Source: Colletotrichum lupini (lineage: Eukaryota; Ascomycota; Sordariomycetes; Glomerellales; Glomerellaceae). From it: a DNA stretch of 64,000 bases. Below the pieces are notes generated by a model, which was not told the origin of the DNA, ran no database searches, and saw only the letters and a list, made by a program, of their open reading frames with translations. The DNA is taken from NCBI RefSeq assembly GCF_023278565.1, contig NC_064678.1, positions 3,906,001 to 3,970,000 of the forward strand. Direction: 5' to 3'. This document shows, piece by piece, positions 1-11,650 of this stretch. A program made the translations under genes and the position numbers. Positions within the stretch are counted from its first letter, which is position 1; every line of letters starts with the position of its first letter.

Positions 1-882
1 TAGATGTGGTTGCCGCAAACGAGATTCGCGGAGTGAAAGGTTATCGATGATTGGGCCGAAGCTGGTAGGAAGTTGTCGTTGATTCACGTTGAACGTGAGA
101 AGTGTTGTTCATACAATTGAGTCGAGGAAGTAAGGTACCTGAGGCAAGGTATAGCTTAATCCTCGGAACGATGGTGGTGGAGGGGGACGATAAATGCTTC
201 AGCCCAGAGCTAACCTGGAAGGTGGGGGAAGGTACGATGGAACTTTCTGGTAGCTCGGACGCCTGTGCGCGGGGCAGTCGCACCACCGGCTGCTCACTAC
301 CTGCATGCTTCACCGGGAAGGAGCAACAGCTTTAGAATGGGCCAATCAGAGGGTGCTATTCTTACCGATGTCTCTTTCCTGCCCTGTCCTCGGCTTTTCC
401 ATGAGGTGCCTGCCTTCGCTGCTGCGTACCTTAGGTGATGCATCTCTACATAGGTAAGGTAGGCAGGTATGTTATCTAGGTACCTAGGCTGAAGAGACAA
501 GGTGAGGCAAACGGGAAAATAAGGCAGAAAGAAATTATGCAGCTGAAGCAGGCAGCGTTGATGTAATTGAGTTGCAATGTCTCTGCCTGCGTTCTGAGGT
601 ATTCTGAAAAATGGCAAGCCCATCGCAGTTGCATCTATGTGCAAAGTTCCACGCCTAAGGCAAGGAAGTATGATGCATATAAATCTATCTTTAACCGCAG
701 CGGACCGCCTGCCAGGTCCATTACTGTTTGTCATCGCTTCTTGACGCTTCGAACGAACAGGATCCAAGCTGCAGTTCTGGCGTACCTAGGTTCCGCTCGA
801 GTAAATCCCCGGCTTGTGTCAGGCGACGCTGCACTAGTACCTTGGGCCATGGCAAATGGCATCCGGAAGACTTCGAGAGCGA
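1..882. other. Intergenic, left edge
   Basis: I see no convincing gene here. The stretch holds several AGGTA/TACCT-type motifs, for example a palindromic CTAGGTACCTAG at about 476-487 and TAGGTAAGGTAGG just before it, a motif class that recurs in other intergenic parts of the window. Open frames on both strands are short and lack protein-like composition. Confidence 0.6.
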
Positions 883-1583
883 TCAGGACTTAGGTGCCGA
901 CTCTGTGTTGAGCTCAAATGTGACCTTTGGACTTGAATTAGGACAAAATCACCAGTTGTCGTTGGGTTCGAAGGGCACAGACCGGTCCGTCATTGACGGA
1001 AGCCACAGCCATCATGGCTTGGAAGCGTCCATCCTTGACCTTGTCGGCGGCGTAGCTATCCTGCAATTTTTGCAAGAAATGGTGATAGAGCCTCTTGGCA
1101 TCCTCGGCTCCTGCGCTGAGGCGGAAATCCGGCTTGTTCTTGACAATCTTTGCGAAAAGCGTGAATTGAGACACTGTAAGGGTTAGGAGTTGTCATGAAA
1201 AGGCCCGTCACAGGAGCCCAGAACGGCAGCCTACATACCGCAGAGAATTTCTCCGTCAATGTCCGGGACTGATTTCTTCCACTGAGACAAGATTAGATGG
1301 AGGTTTTGTAGTGGTCAGGATCTGACCAAACGCACCCTTGCGCCGGCATCGTCGTCCCACATCCTAAGCTTCAACACCTTGTTTGCTAGATTCTCGGCAT
1401 CTTTCTCTGTGTCTTCGGGAGCCACAGCAGCAAGAACAAGAAGTCCCTTTCCAATAGAAGAAATCACTTCGTTGTCCACCGTCACTGACCCAGACAGCAC
1501 CCGCTGTACGATAGCTAGGAGGGATCATTATCTCACATCACCAGGCACAAGCTCAGTTGAGGAAAAGCAGTCTCACCTTTCAT
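883..1583 (-). CDS. DTD1: D-aminoacyl-tRNA deacylase (DTD)
   Basis: This enzyme hydrolyses D-amino acids (and glycine mischarged on tRNA-Ala) from tRNAs in the cytoplasm, a translation proofreading step. Five exons on the minus strand join in phase: 1583-1577 (only 7 nt, ATGAAAG), 1514-1336, 1281-1239, 1173-983 and 924-883, giving 153 residues, normal for the family. The family signatures are visible: the N-terminal QRVLSGSVTV strand, the SQFTLFAK motif, and the Gly-Pro-Val-Thr active-site motif. The last is split by the final intron (donor GTCTGT, CCG|GTC junction). Without that intron the frame would end in an unrelated tail at 938, so the five-exon model is preferred. Introns are 57-65 nt except intron 2 (54 nt). 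The gene is divergent from NOT3 across a 1.1 kb spacer. Function is assigned from family knowledge; the exon joins are read directly. Confidence 0.93.
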
Positions 1584-2692
1584 TTTGTACTGCACAGCAC
1601 CACTGCCTATGTTGGAGACGACGCAGTGGAATTACCTGAGACTTAGAGACCTCACTAAGAGTAGCAAAAGCTGGCTCCGGTGACAAGTTCTTCAAACACT
1701 ATTGATAGGCCGGAACGTGGATCCCTCCGACACTGTTACCCGGATGAGAATGAAGTCAAAACACAAATGGAGCAGCTGGAGACCGCTGAGTAGTCCGTAT
1801 CGCCCGGGAAAATGCAAGCTACAAGCCGAGCACGTCGGGAACAAACAGGCAAACGGGCGGCAAACCACACGGAGAAGAAGCAAACAGCAAATCGGTACTT
1901 GGCCTGGCAAGTCACAAGCGCTGCTGTCTGGCAGCCCTTCAATATTGCAGAAAATTCCTGCCATCGAATGAGGGCAAAACCAATAGCATTAGCACATTGC
2001 CTTGCCTGATTTGAATTACCGGTAATAAGGTATCTCCCTGAACACGGCGGGAAACAGCTGGCAAGGCTGGGCTTGACAGTGGCCCGTGTCATATTTAGTG
2101 ACGAAGTCGAAGTAGCCTGAACTTCAGTCTGATAGATAGAAAGAATCCGGGGCTGGTCTTGCATGCTATTACACTACCGGAATGGACCATTTTATTGTAA
2201 AAAATGATCATTTGTAGGAGTTATGTTAATAATGGTGTGCTCATGAGATTATTCGTATTCTCAGGACCCCTTTGTAGCTTTTCAAGTACCCATTTGCAAC
2301 ATTCCTATGTTTCACCCTCTATCAGTCTTCAGGTACTGGCGACCTCCACCCTCCACCTCCCACACAGCATCTTCCATCCAGCTCTTTCTTCTGCATGCGC
2401 GCATCCTTAACCCATCAAACGCCTCACTTCCCGGCAAGCAAACCTGTATTGCGCAACCAACAAACGCCGGTCAACACGGCGTAGCAGTCGTCACGCGAGG
2501 GACAAACCCCCCATTCATCCACCCATAACGCGCCCATCACCCCTTCGACGGCCGTCTGCGACACGAGCACAGCTCACTGAAAACCAGCGTCAATCACGAC
2601 ACACCTGACACAACCGACAAACCCAACCCGTCGGTATCGAGACACGTAATTAGGCTTAGCATTTTCATCTCTGCCACACACAACCCTACAAG
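1584..2692. other. Intergenic, divergent promoter DTD/NOT3
   Basis: A 1.1 kb spacer between two genes that point away from each other. It must hold both promoters and the 5' leaders. No strong TATA box was picked out. A C-rich stretch of short pyrimidine runs lies at about 2290-2420, and the last 100 nt before the NOT3 start are rich in ACAC-type leader sequence. No gene is supported. Confidence 0.5.
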
Positions 2693-4780
2693 ATGGCGGC
2701 ACGCAAACTCCAACAAGAAGTCGACAAGTGCTTCAAAAAGGTGGCGGAAGGCGTCGCCGAATTCGAGGCCATTTACGAAAAGATTGAGCAATCCAACAAC
2801 ATCTCCCAAAAAGAGAAGCTCGAGGACAACCTCAAGCGCGAAATCAAGAAGCTCCAGAGACTCCGCGATCAGATCAAGACATGGGCAGCAAGCAACGACA
2901 TCAAGGACAAGTCTCCTTTGCTGGAGCATCGAAGGTTGATCGAGACGGTTGGTCTACCAACTCCCCGGTCGTAGCTCTTCCCCGCGGTCCCGCTAATCCC
3001 TCTGCAGCAAATGGAAAAGTTCAAGGCCGTAGAGAAGGCTATGAAGACCAAGGCATACTCCAAGGAAGGGTTAGCCTCTTCAGCCAAGCTCGATCCCCAA
3101 GAACAAGCAAAAGCCGAGGCAAGCGACTTCCTAAATAGCATGGTCGACGAGCTCGAGCAACAAATCGAAACCCTAGAAGCCGAGGCCGAATCGATACAAG
3201 CGACGATGAAGAAGGGCAAGAGCCAAACTGCCAAGGCGGAACGAATGGCCGAGATCGAGCGCATTATCGAACGTCATAAGTGGCATCAGGGCAAATTAGA
3301 GCTTATTCGGAGATCTCTAGAGAACGGCGGAGTCGACACGGATCAGGTTACTGAACTCGAAGAGACGATTCGATATTACGTCTCGGATGGCATGAACGAT
3401 GACTTTGTCGAGGACGAGGAGATGTACGAGGAGCTCGCTCTGGACGAGGACGAGGGCGCATTTGGCCTAGCTCAAGATGGCGACAAGGGCTCATCGCAAG
3501 ACGCTCAGTCAATAGCGGAGGAACCGACACCCGAACCAGAAATCATCAAGGCTCCCCCAAAGCCAAAGGCGGTAGCAGAAGCATCTGCTTCAGGACGCAG
3601 GTCGAGCTCACAGAACAAGTCCCCACTGCCTGCGTTAGCTACCTTGCATATGCCGACAATCATTGGCAATGGCGCAGCAACCGGTCCTACGATGAAGCCA
3701 GCGGTAGCCCCCGCAAGACCTGCTGAAGGCCTCAAATACGCGTCTGCGGCGGCGGCAGCGGCAGCGTCAGACAAGATCGGCATCTCTCCCTTGCCCCCTC
3801 CGCCAGGCGCAGCACCCGTCCCTGCCAGTACGCCGGGCTCGCAATCGAAAACCAGCGCTACAAGCTCACCCGCAACGACATCAGCGCACCCTGTTGCAGC
3901 AAAGGAGCCCGAACCCAAGCAGCCACCACCACCATCAACAACCCCAAGCGAACCACCGATCGCAAATGCGAGCGCCAGCGCAAACGCAAGCGCAAGCACA
4001 AGCACAAACACGAACACAAAGGCCGTCTCGGCCCCTACCAAGGCAGAGAAACGCGCGAAAAAGGAGCAGGCTGCGGCAAGTGCTTCGGGAGCAGCCAAAG
4101 GCAAGTCCGCCCAACACCGTGACCATTTCATAGTTTACTAATGTTCTTTAGCATCTCAAACAAACGGTGCCACAAATGGGATCCAGGCTACGGCAGAGGG
4201 AGAGGAAGAGTCCATATATCACCTTCCGTCATCTTTGCAAGACCTCGTCGAGTCTTTTGAAGCTTCCCGCAAGCGCCCAGCGCCTCTCAACTCGCCATCC
4301 ACGCAACGCATGCTCCAGACCAGCCAGGCTACGTGTCCCGACATCATGGATGCAGATGTACCCAGAACGTACCGTCCCGACTTGCGATTGACATCAACCG
4401 GCGTTGGCTTTCCTCAAGAGCCACTCCCTTTGTTTGATGACCCGCGGCTATATTCACGGATCGACCCTGACACGCTCTTCTACGTGTTCTACTACAAGCA
4501 AGGCACGCCCCAGCAATACCTTGCCGCCAAGGCGTTGAAGGACCAGAGCTGGCGGTTCCACAAGCAATATCAAACCTGGTTCCAGCGCCATGAAGAGCCA
4601 AAGAACATCACCGAGGAATTCGAGCAGGGCACATACCGCTTCTTCGACTACGAAAGCACATGGTGAGTTATTTTCTTGAAGATGTTAAACTGAGGTAATT
4701 AAGCTAACTCAAAGGGCAGGATGAACCGAAGAAAGGCGGACTTCAAGTTCGCGTACAAATTCCTCGAGGACGATGTATGA
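2693..4780 (+). CDS. NOT3: CCR4-NOT complex subunit NOT3/NOT5
   Basis: A scaffold subunit of the CCR4-NOT complex, which deadenylates mRNA and links translation to decay in the cytoplasm, with a transcription role in the nucleus. Exons 2693-2947, 3008-4100, 4152-4662 and 4720-4780 join in phase to 639 residues. Residues 1-230 form the coiled-coil Not3 N-terminal domain (starts [35 protein letters not shown] across intron 1). The middle (about 260-460) is Pro/Ala/Ser/Thr-rich and disordered, with an Asn/Ser/Ala/Thr repeat tract near 3968-4020. The last 150 residues are the NOT2/3/5 box ([14 protein letters not shown]; ending [11 protein letters not shown]). Intron 2 (4101-4151) has a GC donor: AAAG|GCAAGT, with TTACTAATG and TTTAG at its 3' end; reading through it would stop at 4141. 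Reading frame and domain order strongly support the call. Confidence 0.95.
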
Positions 4781-7700
4781 ATAGGCAGCAAGGTTTACGG
4801 GGTTTCATGCCAGGCGTAGCCTCGAATTGGGATGGGGGCCTCAAACCATTGGTATCGGGAGGAACGGCGTTGCCTCTTTTTGCGGAAACATACAGCCAAG
4901 GTCTATCTGGCTCACCTTTGTTGAAGTACACTGACTATTGACTGGCTATGAAAGGGGGAGGCTACAGGCCGCTCCAATTCGGCTTTTGCACATGAAGACA
5001 AGACAACCTATTCGCAATGCGCGTGACCTTAGATTGAGCACTTTCGGCACCGCCAAGGCCGTTTGCCCTGCCATGATATCAGGGACCCTGTCCTCGGCGG
5101 TCAGCATAAATGCAAAATAAGATCCCGGTCGGTGCAGTGTGTTCTGGCCCTATCGGAGATGGCCTGTTCCAGTACTCCATACAACCACCTCACTGGACGC
5201 TCTAGGAGCTGGGGGGAGTCGATGACGGCTTGCACCCCGGCGCCCGGATCCAGGCTCGGCCGAAATAAGTTGAGAAGAGGACCTCCAGGCTCCTTGGAAG
5301 CTCCGGCCACCCCGACAGTTGCCCCGTGTGGATCCGTTTCTGCGTGACACAAAACATAGCCGCCAGCGGGTGGGTTGACGAATACCTTATCCCCCACGAT
5401 TCTCCAAGTCTTAGACGTACGTAGCCACCCAGGACGAATTGGGTTATGGATGTGCCGGTGGGCGTTCCGAATGGTCAGAACCAATGCCAGGGCTGAGGCG
5501 ACAATGACGAAGCATGGAACTGTGGAGGGTTGCAATCAAGCTTTCCAGCCAGCGCAAACCATTGGCATTCTGCAATAAATCACTCCGCCACTTGTGTTAT
5601 CACAAGCCGGGCGAACATGGCCAGGAGGTATGAGGCACGTCGATATGAAGCGAAATGACTGGACGGGCCAAGGCCAGTAAGGGTAGCCAGTACTGTTGAA
5701 GCGGCATATACGTGCAGGGAAGCAAGAGCAAAGTAAGGAAGTCGACGGCGGCAAAGCGGCAGTCTCTCATCTGCGTGCTTACCTACCTGCTGGCTAAGGT
5801 GGTGATGATTCGCCAGGTGCAAAGGAGCATGTTGACATGGTACTGCAAATCTAGAGCGTCACAACGTGACGAGACTCCTACCGGTACCTAAGGTCGAGAG
5901 GGTGGAACATGAGAAGAAAGTACCTTAAGGTTAGTGGGGCAAGCGGCAGGCCCAATGGAGGGCCATGATGCATCACCACCTTCCGACAAAGTTGACAGGG
6001 TCTTGCACAAGCGATGGAAGATTTCTAGAAGGTTGTCGAGGCCCACCTTTCCTTCCCCCGGGCGTGTCGCGGACCTGCCAACTTGCCTCCTTCCCAACTA
6101 GCAACCGTGAACCCAGTCGAGCGTCATGGGTAGGACCCAGCAAAAGCCCGTTGGCAGAGCGGTTTATTCAGATGACTACCTTTTCCTGGAGTCATCAAAG
6201 TCTCTTCTGACCATCCACGAGGCTCGAACACCTCTCCAAGTGACTCCAACACGTTGGACCGAATCCACATCTCGAGGTCTCTCAACCTTTTTCCAACAGT
6301 ATCGCATACCTGGCCTCCGTGTTTTCTCACGCCAGAAAATGGCTCGTCCGAGCAAAAGGCCCATCAGAATGGATCCTGCTACTACACGATATGCGCCTCT
6401 TTGAAGATCCAACAGACTCTGATTTACACCAGCATGACAAAAAAAAGGCACCTTTTCGTATCGCCGTATCCTCTCTGACTTGCTCACCGAACCAAACCTG
6501 CATCGACCGTCAGCCGGACATGAAGCACGCCCGCCGCTATCTCCCGATTCTTCCGTCCCCACGCCAGAAGTAGGGCACCTACCTATCTTGCCAAAGACAC
6601 CTGACCATTGCAAGGTGTCGTTTGCGCGAAAAGGGTGAAGTTTCACCATCTTACAGACTACATACTCATTATGGCCGTCACCGCCTGTATCACTGTTCCC
6701 CGTTCAGGGTCGGCGGACGCTCAGAGGGGGCAACGTGGCCGAGGAGACAGGAAATCGGACCTGGAATCGCCCCGGAACCGGTTCACTTGGTTGGCCATCA
6801 CTCATCAGTCCTTCTGGGTCTCAGGCTATTCCGGTAGGCAACATGCAGCTTTGCGGCGGATCCAGCGGATTGGCCCCCGATGGAATACCTCGATGTGACA
6901 GTGGTTGCACTGCAACTGTGCTGCGCAGCACCACACAATCCATCAATGAGCCATGACAGCAACTCACTCCCAGGAAAGCAACCGAGGTACAACGGTACTC
7001 CGTATTCAATGTCTGCCCCAGAAGGGAATCGCTTCGCTGGGCAGAGGGGTCCTCCGCCAGAGAGTGAGAGACTCCATTGGATTCCAAACCGCCCCCTAGG
7101 CTTACTATGGCCTCACCTACCTGGTTACGATTGGACCAGTGAGGGCTTCATGATTTGCGGTACCATTGTTTCTTGGCTGATTCCACTCTAGCATTCGGAC
7201 CCTGCACAGCAGCAAGGGCTGGGACTGCAAGCGTTCACGCGCACACTAGTGTGGCAGTGCGGGGCCAGGCAACGAGATATTCTACCAGTCAAGCCTCTCC
7301 TCCGCGATTCCGATCTTCAGTCCATCTAGACAGCCGCATCGCATCCTGCCAAGTCCGCCCCGAGCCCGAGCCCTACAACGCCCTAATTGCTACCGTCCAG
7401 TTTGCTATGCCACTGAGCGACAATCTCTCGCCATCCATGACATATCTCACAACTGTCGGTTTCATAGCTCACTGGCTTATCTTCGAGCCCCTTGTCCGGT
7501 CCTGCACTAGACGCGGTACCTCGAGTCCCCAACTCTGGGTTGACTGACCTTGACCCTGCCGTGCCGTACAAACCGACCACCAGAAACATTTCCATAATGG
7601 GCCTTTCTCTGCCCCGGTTTATCTTTTGGGTCTGCCAGACATGTCTTGGGTCGCCAGTACCTTTTACCAATGAAGTCGGCCCAAAAACACTCATGGTAAC

Positions 7701-8620
7701 TCAGAGCTGACTGCCCAGCCGGAACTGGTCCCCCCTTTCGATTCCATGTCAACGGCGGTTGAGGCCCCCTCGAATGTATCCGTACCGCGCTCTTTAACCA
7801 CCCCGCCGCCAGCCCTGTCGAGTGATAGGTGGGTGCATCGTCATGGGAGTATCTGGCGGGTCTTGGGCTGACCTGATCTCGAATCTCGCCGGTTTGTTCT
7901 CAGACCAGGTTGCCAGTTATGCATGTCTTCCCGCATGAATCCATCGACTTGGTGGCTGGCGATTCTAAGCCCCCTTCTAGAAGCATGTCACTCACCGAGG
8001 ACCGCCTCTCACTTGATCAAACGTTCAAGTTGGTGGAGAAACCCCAGCACTTGCAGTTGTTTCCTCGCTTCGCGCCGTATGGCCAAGACAACTCTATCCC
8101 ATCTTCACCCTACGCGGAAATGGCCCGGGGGCTGATGGAGCTTTACGACGTTCGACATGCCCGCTCATTTGAGGCTCCCCATGGCCAAGGCCGTCTTACG
8201 GAGGTCGAAGCCTTGTGCTGGTGGGTTGCCATGACCCCATTCTACCGCCTGCTCGTGTATCTGTGCCGCTTGACGTCTCGCTGCCACCTTTATTCCTTCC
8301 AGCTCCAAGGCGGTGAAACTTGAATTTGCCTTGTCCCGCTCATACTTGAACCACCCACTTCCCCCTCCAATTCGTGAGCTTGTCATTTGGGGATCACTTC
8401 AACAAATCCTTTACCTGCTCGGACTCTAGTGTAGTTCGGTGCTGCACTTTGCCTAACACTTACCCTGTTCATGAACAGACTTCCACTCCTTTCTGGACTA
8501 TAAACCCCACGGCGACGAGGATTTTTGCCTGTACTCTACTTATTCACAATCTAAGCTACCTTACTTCCATGGGTATTTATGTGTGAGCCACGTTTTTGAC
8601 TCTCCGAAACCAGCCTGCCT

Positions 8621-8621
<1 letters not shown>

Positions 8622-8683
<62 letters not shown>
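8622..8683 (+). repeat. Poly-C homopolymer, 62 nt
   Basis: An uninterrupted run of 62 C, then a pyrimidine-rich stretch, about 330 nt before the zinc-finger start codon. The opposite strand is a 62-nt G run that could fold into a G-quadruplex. The length should be treated as approximate, since homopolymers this long are hard to sequence and assemble. Confidence 0.9.
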
Positions 8684-8686
<3 letters not shown>

Positions 8687-8784
8687 CCTTCCTCCCCCCG
8701 CCCGTCTCCGCCCGTCCCTACCTCCCTCTCGCTCTTTTTCTTTTTCTCTGCTTTCTTTATTCATCCTCATTTTCCCCTCTCCCT

Positions 8785-8813
8785 CCCCCCCCCCCCCCCC
8801 CCCCCCCCCCCCC
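8785..8813 (+). repeat. Poly-C homopolymer, 29 nt
   Basis: A second uninterrupted C run of 29 nt about 100 nt after the first, separated by a CT-rich stretch. It is on the same strand and has the same potential for G-rich structure on the complement. Confidence 0.9.
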
Positions 8814-8966
8814 ACGAGTCTGACACTGGCATCCCATGTAAGTTGGTATATTTTCCTTGGCTCCCGGCATTGCTCGCTACTGCTTACTCTCCTTTAAATG
8901 TTGTATGCTCCCCCCAACCTTGCCAGGTCATCCTCCCTTTACTGAACTGCTATCCAGAAGCCGGGA

Positions 8967-8972
8967 TATAAA
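8967..8972 (+). promoter_or_regulatory. Possible TATA box
   Basis: TATAAA 45 nt upstream of the zinc-finger start codon. If used, the leader would be very short. An alternative TATAAA lies at 8499-8504. Sequence match only. Confidence 0.35.
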
Positions 8973-9016
8973 CGGTTTAGACAGCACGACAGTTCCACCT
9001 GTTTAAGTCAGAAACA

Positions 9017-9936
9017 ATGGACAGCCACTATTACCGCGGAGCAGGCTATCATGTTAACGCAACGTCTCCAGTATCGGCAGGAGACTACCTTGACTCCCCT
9101 ACTTTCCTAGAGGCTCCGGAACTTGCTCGCCAGCCCTCCGATATCAGCTCCCGAGGTCCTCTTACACCATCTTCATACGGCTCTTCGCCTGGTATGTCAT
9201 ACTCATACACGCATAACATGAGCCACTCTCCTGCGGGTGACTATGGCGATGGCTACGACGAGAGCTATGGAGGATACTATGCAGACGAGTATGCGAGTGC
9301 TGCGTCTTCATCGGCACAACAAGCGTCTGAACCTTACTATGGAAACGTAGACTGGTCGCAGTACGACTACGTTCCCACTGAAGACGGAGGCTACTGGCAG
9401 ATGAAACCACGATATGTTCCTGCAGGGCAGTATCCAACAGTGATACCCCATCAAGGGTTAGTCAATGCGGAGGCCTCTGACAGAGATGGTCAAGCTGTGC
9501 TAACAATGCTGTGCGCAGTGGCCAAGAGCAGCAAGAAGTCGTGGACTACAAATTCCCCTGCCTCGAGGCGGGATGCACAGCAAACCCGTTCAAGCGCAAG
9601 GCCGACCTCGAGAGACACTATAGACAAGTCCACCAAGACCCCTCAAAGAAGGAAGCTCACAAGTGCGACTATCCAAAGTGCTCGCGAAGAAGCGAACCAT
9701 TCGGACGACGGGACCACTTCAGAGATCACCTGCGAGACTATCACAACGAAGACATTTTCAAGCGGGGCACCCACGTGGACGACAGCTGGCTCCAGGGACG
9801 CAATCTCTCGTCGCGATGGTGGCGGTGCTCAAAGTGCTTGATAAGGGTTGATGTCAATTCGTATCCGGACCACGTTTGCCCCAAGTGCAAGAATCCGTGT
9901 GAAGACAAACGCAAGCGTGCGCGAGGTTGGCATTGA
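9017..9936 (+). CDS. C2H2 zinc-finger transcription factor
   Basis: A probable nuclear DNA-binding regulator. Exons 9017-9456 and 9519-9936 join in phase (GG|T) across a 62-nt intron (GTTAGT...GCGCAG) to 285 residues. Residues 1-145 are a Ser/Tyr/Gly-rich, probably disordered region with many Tyr residues (GDYGDGYDESYGGYYADEY). Two adjacent C2H2 fingers follow: C161-x4-C166-x13-H180-x4-H185 and C196-x4-C201-x15-H217-x4-H222. Then comes a CxxC...CxxC zinc-ribbon-like unit (WRCSKC ... CPKC) and a short basic tail ending ARGWH. The spacing within the fingers is looser than the classical finger. I do not recognise a named ortholog, so no symbol is given. The gene stands alone in more than 11 kb of gene-poor DNA, as is common for developmental regulators in these fungi (inference). 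Confidence 0.88.
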
Positions 9937-11071
9937 GGGTCATTGTTGGCACTGCCCCATCGTCGAAGGCGGATCACCATTGGGCCACAGGCACGGTCAA
10001 AGCTGATGCCTAGAGGTGAAGACGCACCTGCAAGAGCTTGGAAAACGACGCCCCGGTTGCTTTCCCCACAGGAAGAAGGCGGTAAAAGTTGACAGCGAAA
10101 CGAAGCCCAGGTTCCGGAGTACAGGAGCCAGGGCCGTCGCCCGACACGACATGCTGGCTTTTAGCGACCCGGCAAAACGTCTCTCTTTCTTTGGTGTGGC
10201 CCACTGACAAGAGTGCGGCTGAGGCAACACAAGCTTATGACGTTGGCAACCATACCATAGAGTCGGGTTGCACAACCAATCACGTCGGCACGACTCGGCC
10301 TTGTTGCAGCTCACTTTCTCATTCGGAATTGGTGGCCAGCAACAGTCGCAGCAAAGTCAGTCCGTCCTTAGCTCAACAGGCCATGATGTTACCTACTGAG
10401 TCTAGATACGATTGGGCATGGACTGCATGGTCCCAGGCGGTCATGTGGAGCAGCAGGGTAAGAGGTTCGCGGAAGAGGTTGTTTTTTCAACGACAGGCTT
10501 TGCCCATGTGGGAAGGCTTCGAGAAGAAGTCTATGCAGGCTGTGTGGCTTTGACCACTGCACATCTGACGATAATGGGCCCTGGGAACCTTTGCCTACTT
10601 GGCTACCCATTCGCTCTTCTGAATGGGCAAGCAGGGACACGAAAAGCAGGGAGCACATGGCCGGAGGATGCAAGGGTGGTTGGGCCTAGCGGTCTTAGTG
10701 GTCTTGGTGTTACCTCAAGGTGTGTGGTGATCGATAGACGGATGTACGTCGCGAGACGCTTTTCCTTATGTTTTCTGCATGGCGGTGGGGCTGTGCCTAT
10801 TTTTCCAGTCTTGTTATGGCTCAACTGTCTTGGGACTGGGGTGGGAATGGGGACGAGGATTGATACGACGATTGGGGTAGCTTGCAGGTGTGGCGCAAGG
10901 CATATTCGGGACCATGAGAGGTGATTGTAAAGGTTTAATATGGGGCGGGCATCTCGGTCTCCTCGCATTGCGGCACGGGACCTTACTGGGCTGATCGGAT
11001 GGGACGGGGAGGTATTGTCGAACTGGATGGATGCGGACGACGGCTTACTGTTTTTGTTTGGAAGGGGGGTT

Positions 11072-11096
11072 GGAGAGGAGAGGAGAGGAGAGGAGA
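11072..11096 (+). repeat. Microsatellite (GGAGA)5
   Basis: Five perfect copies of GGAGA in intergenic DNA. Confidence 0.9.
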
Positions 11097-11465
11097 TGGA
11101 CGACGATGACCATTACGACAAACTACACTATTACACGACTACAACGATTTCGGCCCAAGGAAACAGGAAGACATTACAGAGTAATTCGCCAAGAGGAGAA
11201 GGCAGACAACGAGACAAGAAAGACAAAGATACCCTGAATTCGAAATGCATCTACATACATACATCGCACAGCTGACGGGGGAGCGGGAAGCTAAGCACGC
11301 ACATCAGATGAGACCATCTACCTACCTTGACCGTACGGATACACCACGGAGGTCTCGCTTAGGGGATAACGGAAGGAAGCTTTTTGCCTGCGCGGAAGGA
11401 AGCTACACTACTGTGCCGTGGCGAGCTTTATCTTGTACACCCTGCCGAATCGAACGGTAGCTTAG

Positions 11466-11480
11466 GGTAAGGTAAGGTAA
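11466..11480 (+). repeat. Short repeat (GGTAA)3
   Basis: Three perfect copies of GGTAA, followed by GGTGA. They belong to the AGGTA/TACCT motif class seen elsewhere in the window. Confidence 0.8.
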
Positions 11481-11620
11481 GGTGAGCAGAGAGCGGGCGT
11501 GGATGTGGTTGTGGTGGCAGTCGAGGTGGAGGACGGCAAAGAAGAAGGATGCGGTGAAACGCGCGCTTCTGCTTGTCTATAGTGACACCGTGTCACCGAC
11601 ACAGCCTTGTGGGAATGGGT

Positions 11621-11650
11621 GATGATGATGATGGTGATGGTGATGGTGAT
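11621..11650 (+). repeat. Microsatellite of GATG/GGTGAT units
   Basis: GATGATGATGATG followed by three GGTGAT units in intergenic DNA. Confidence 0.85.

Larger units (their letters stand above)
4781..9016. other. Gene-poor 4.2 kb upstream of zinc-finger gene
   Basis: No gene could be supported. A 144-residue frame at 5101-5535 (minus) starts with a hydrophobic stretch but has no family resemblance. TACCTAAGGTA-type motifs lie at about 5883-5894 and 5920-5932. A TATAAA at 8499-8504 and another at 8967-8972 lie upstream of the zinc-finger gene, and two long poly-C tracts lie between them. The stretch may include a long leader and regulatory DNA of that gene. Confidence 0.5.

Noticed and set aside
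5101..5535. 144-residue minus-strand frame with hydrophobic start
   Set aside because: No family resemblance, no splice partner exons, and another frame on the same strand overlaps it. Not enough to call a gene.
8561..8897. Poly-Pro or poly-Gly proteins across the C tracts
   Set aside because: They exist only because a C homopolymer is open in all frames; they have no other coding character.
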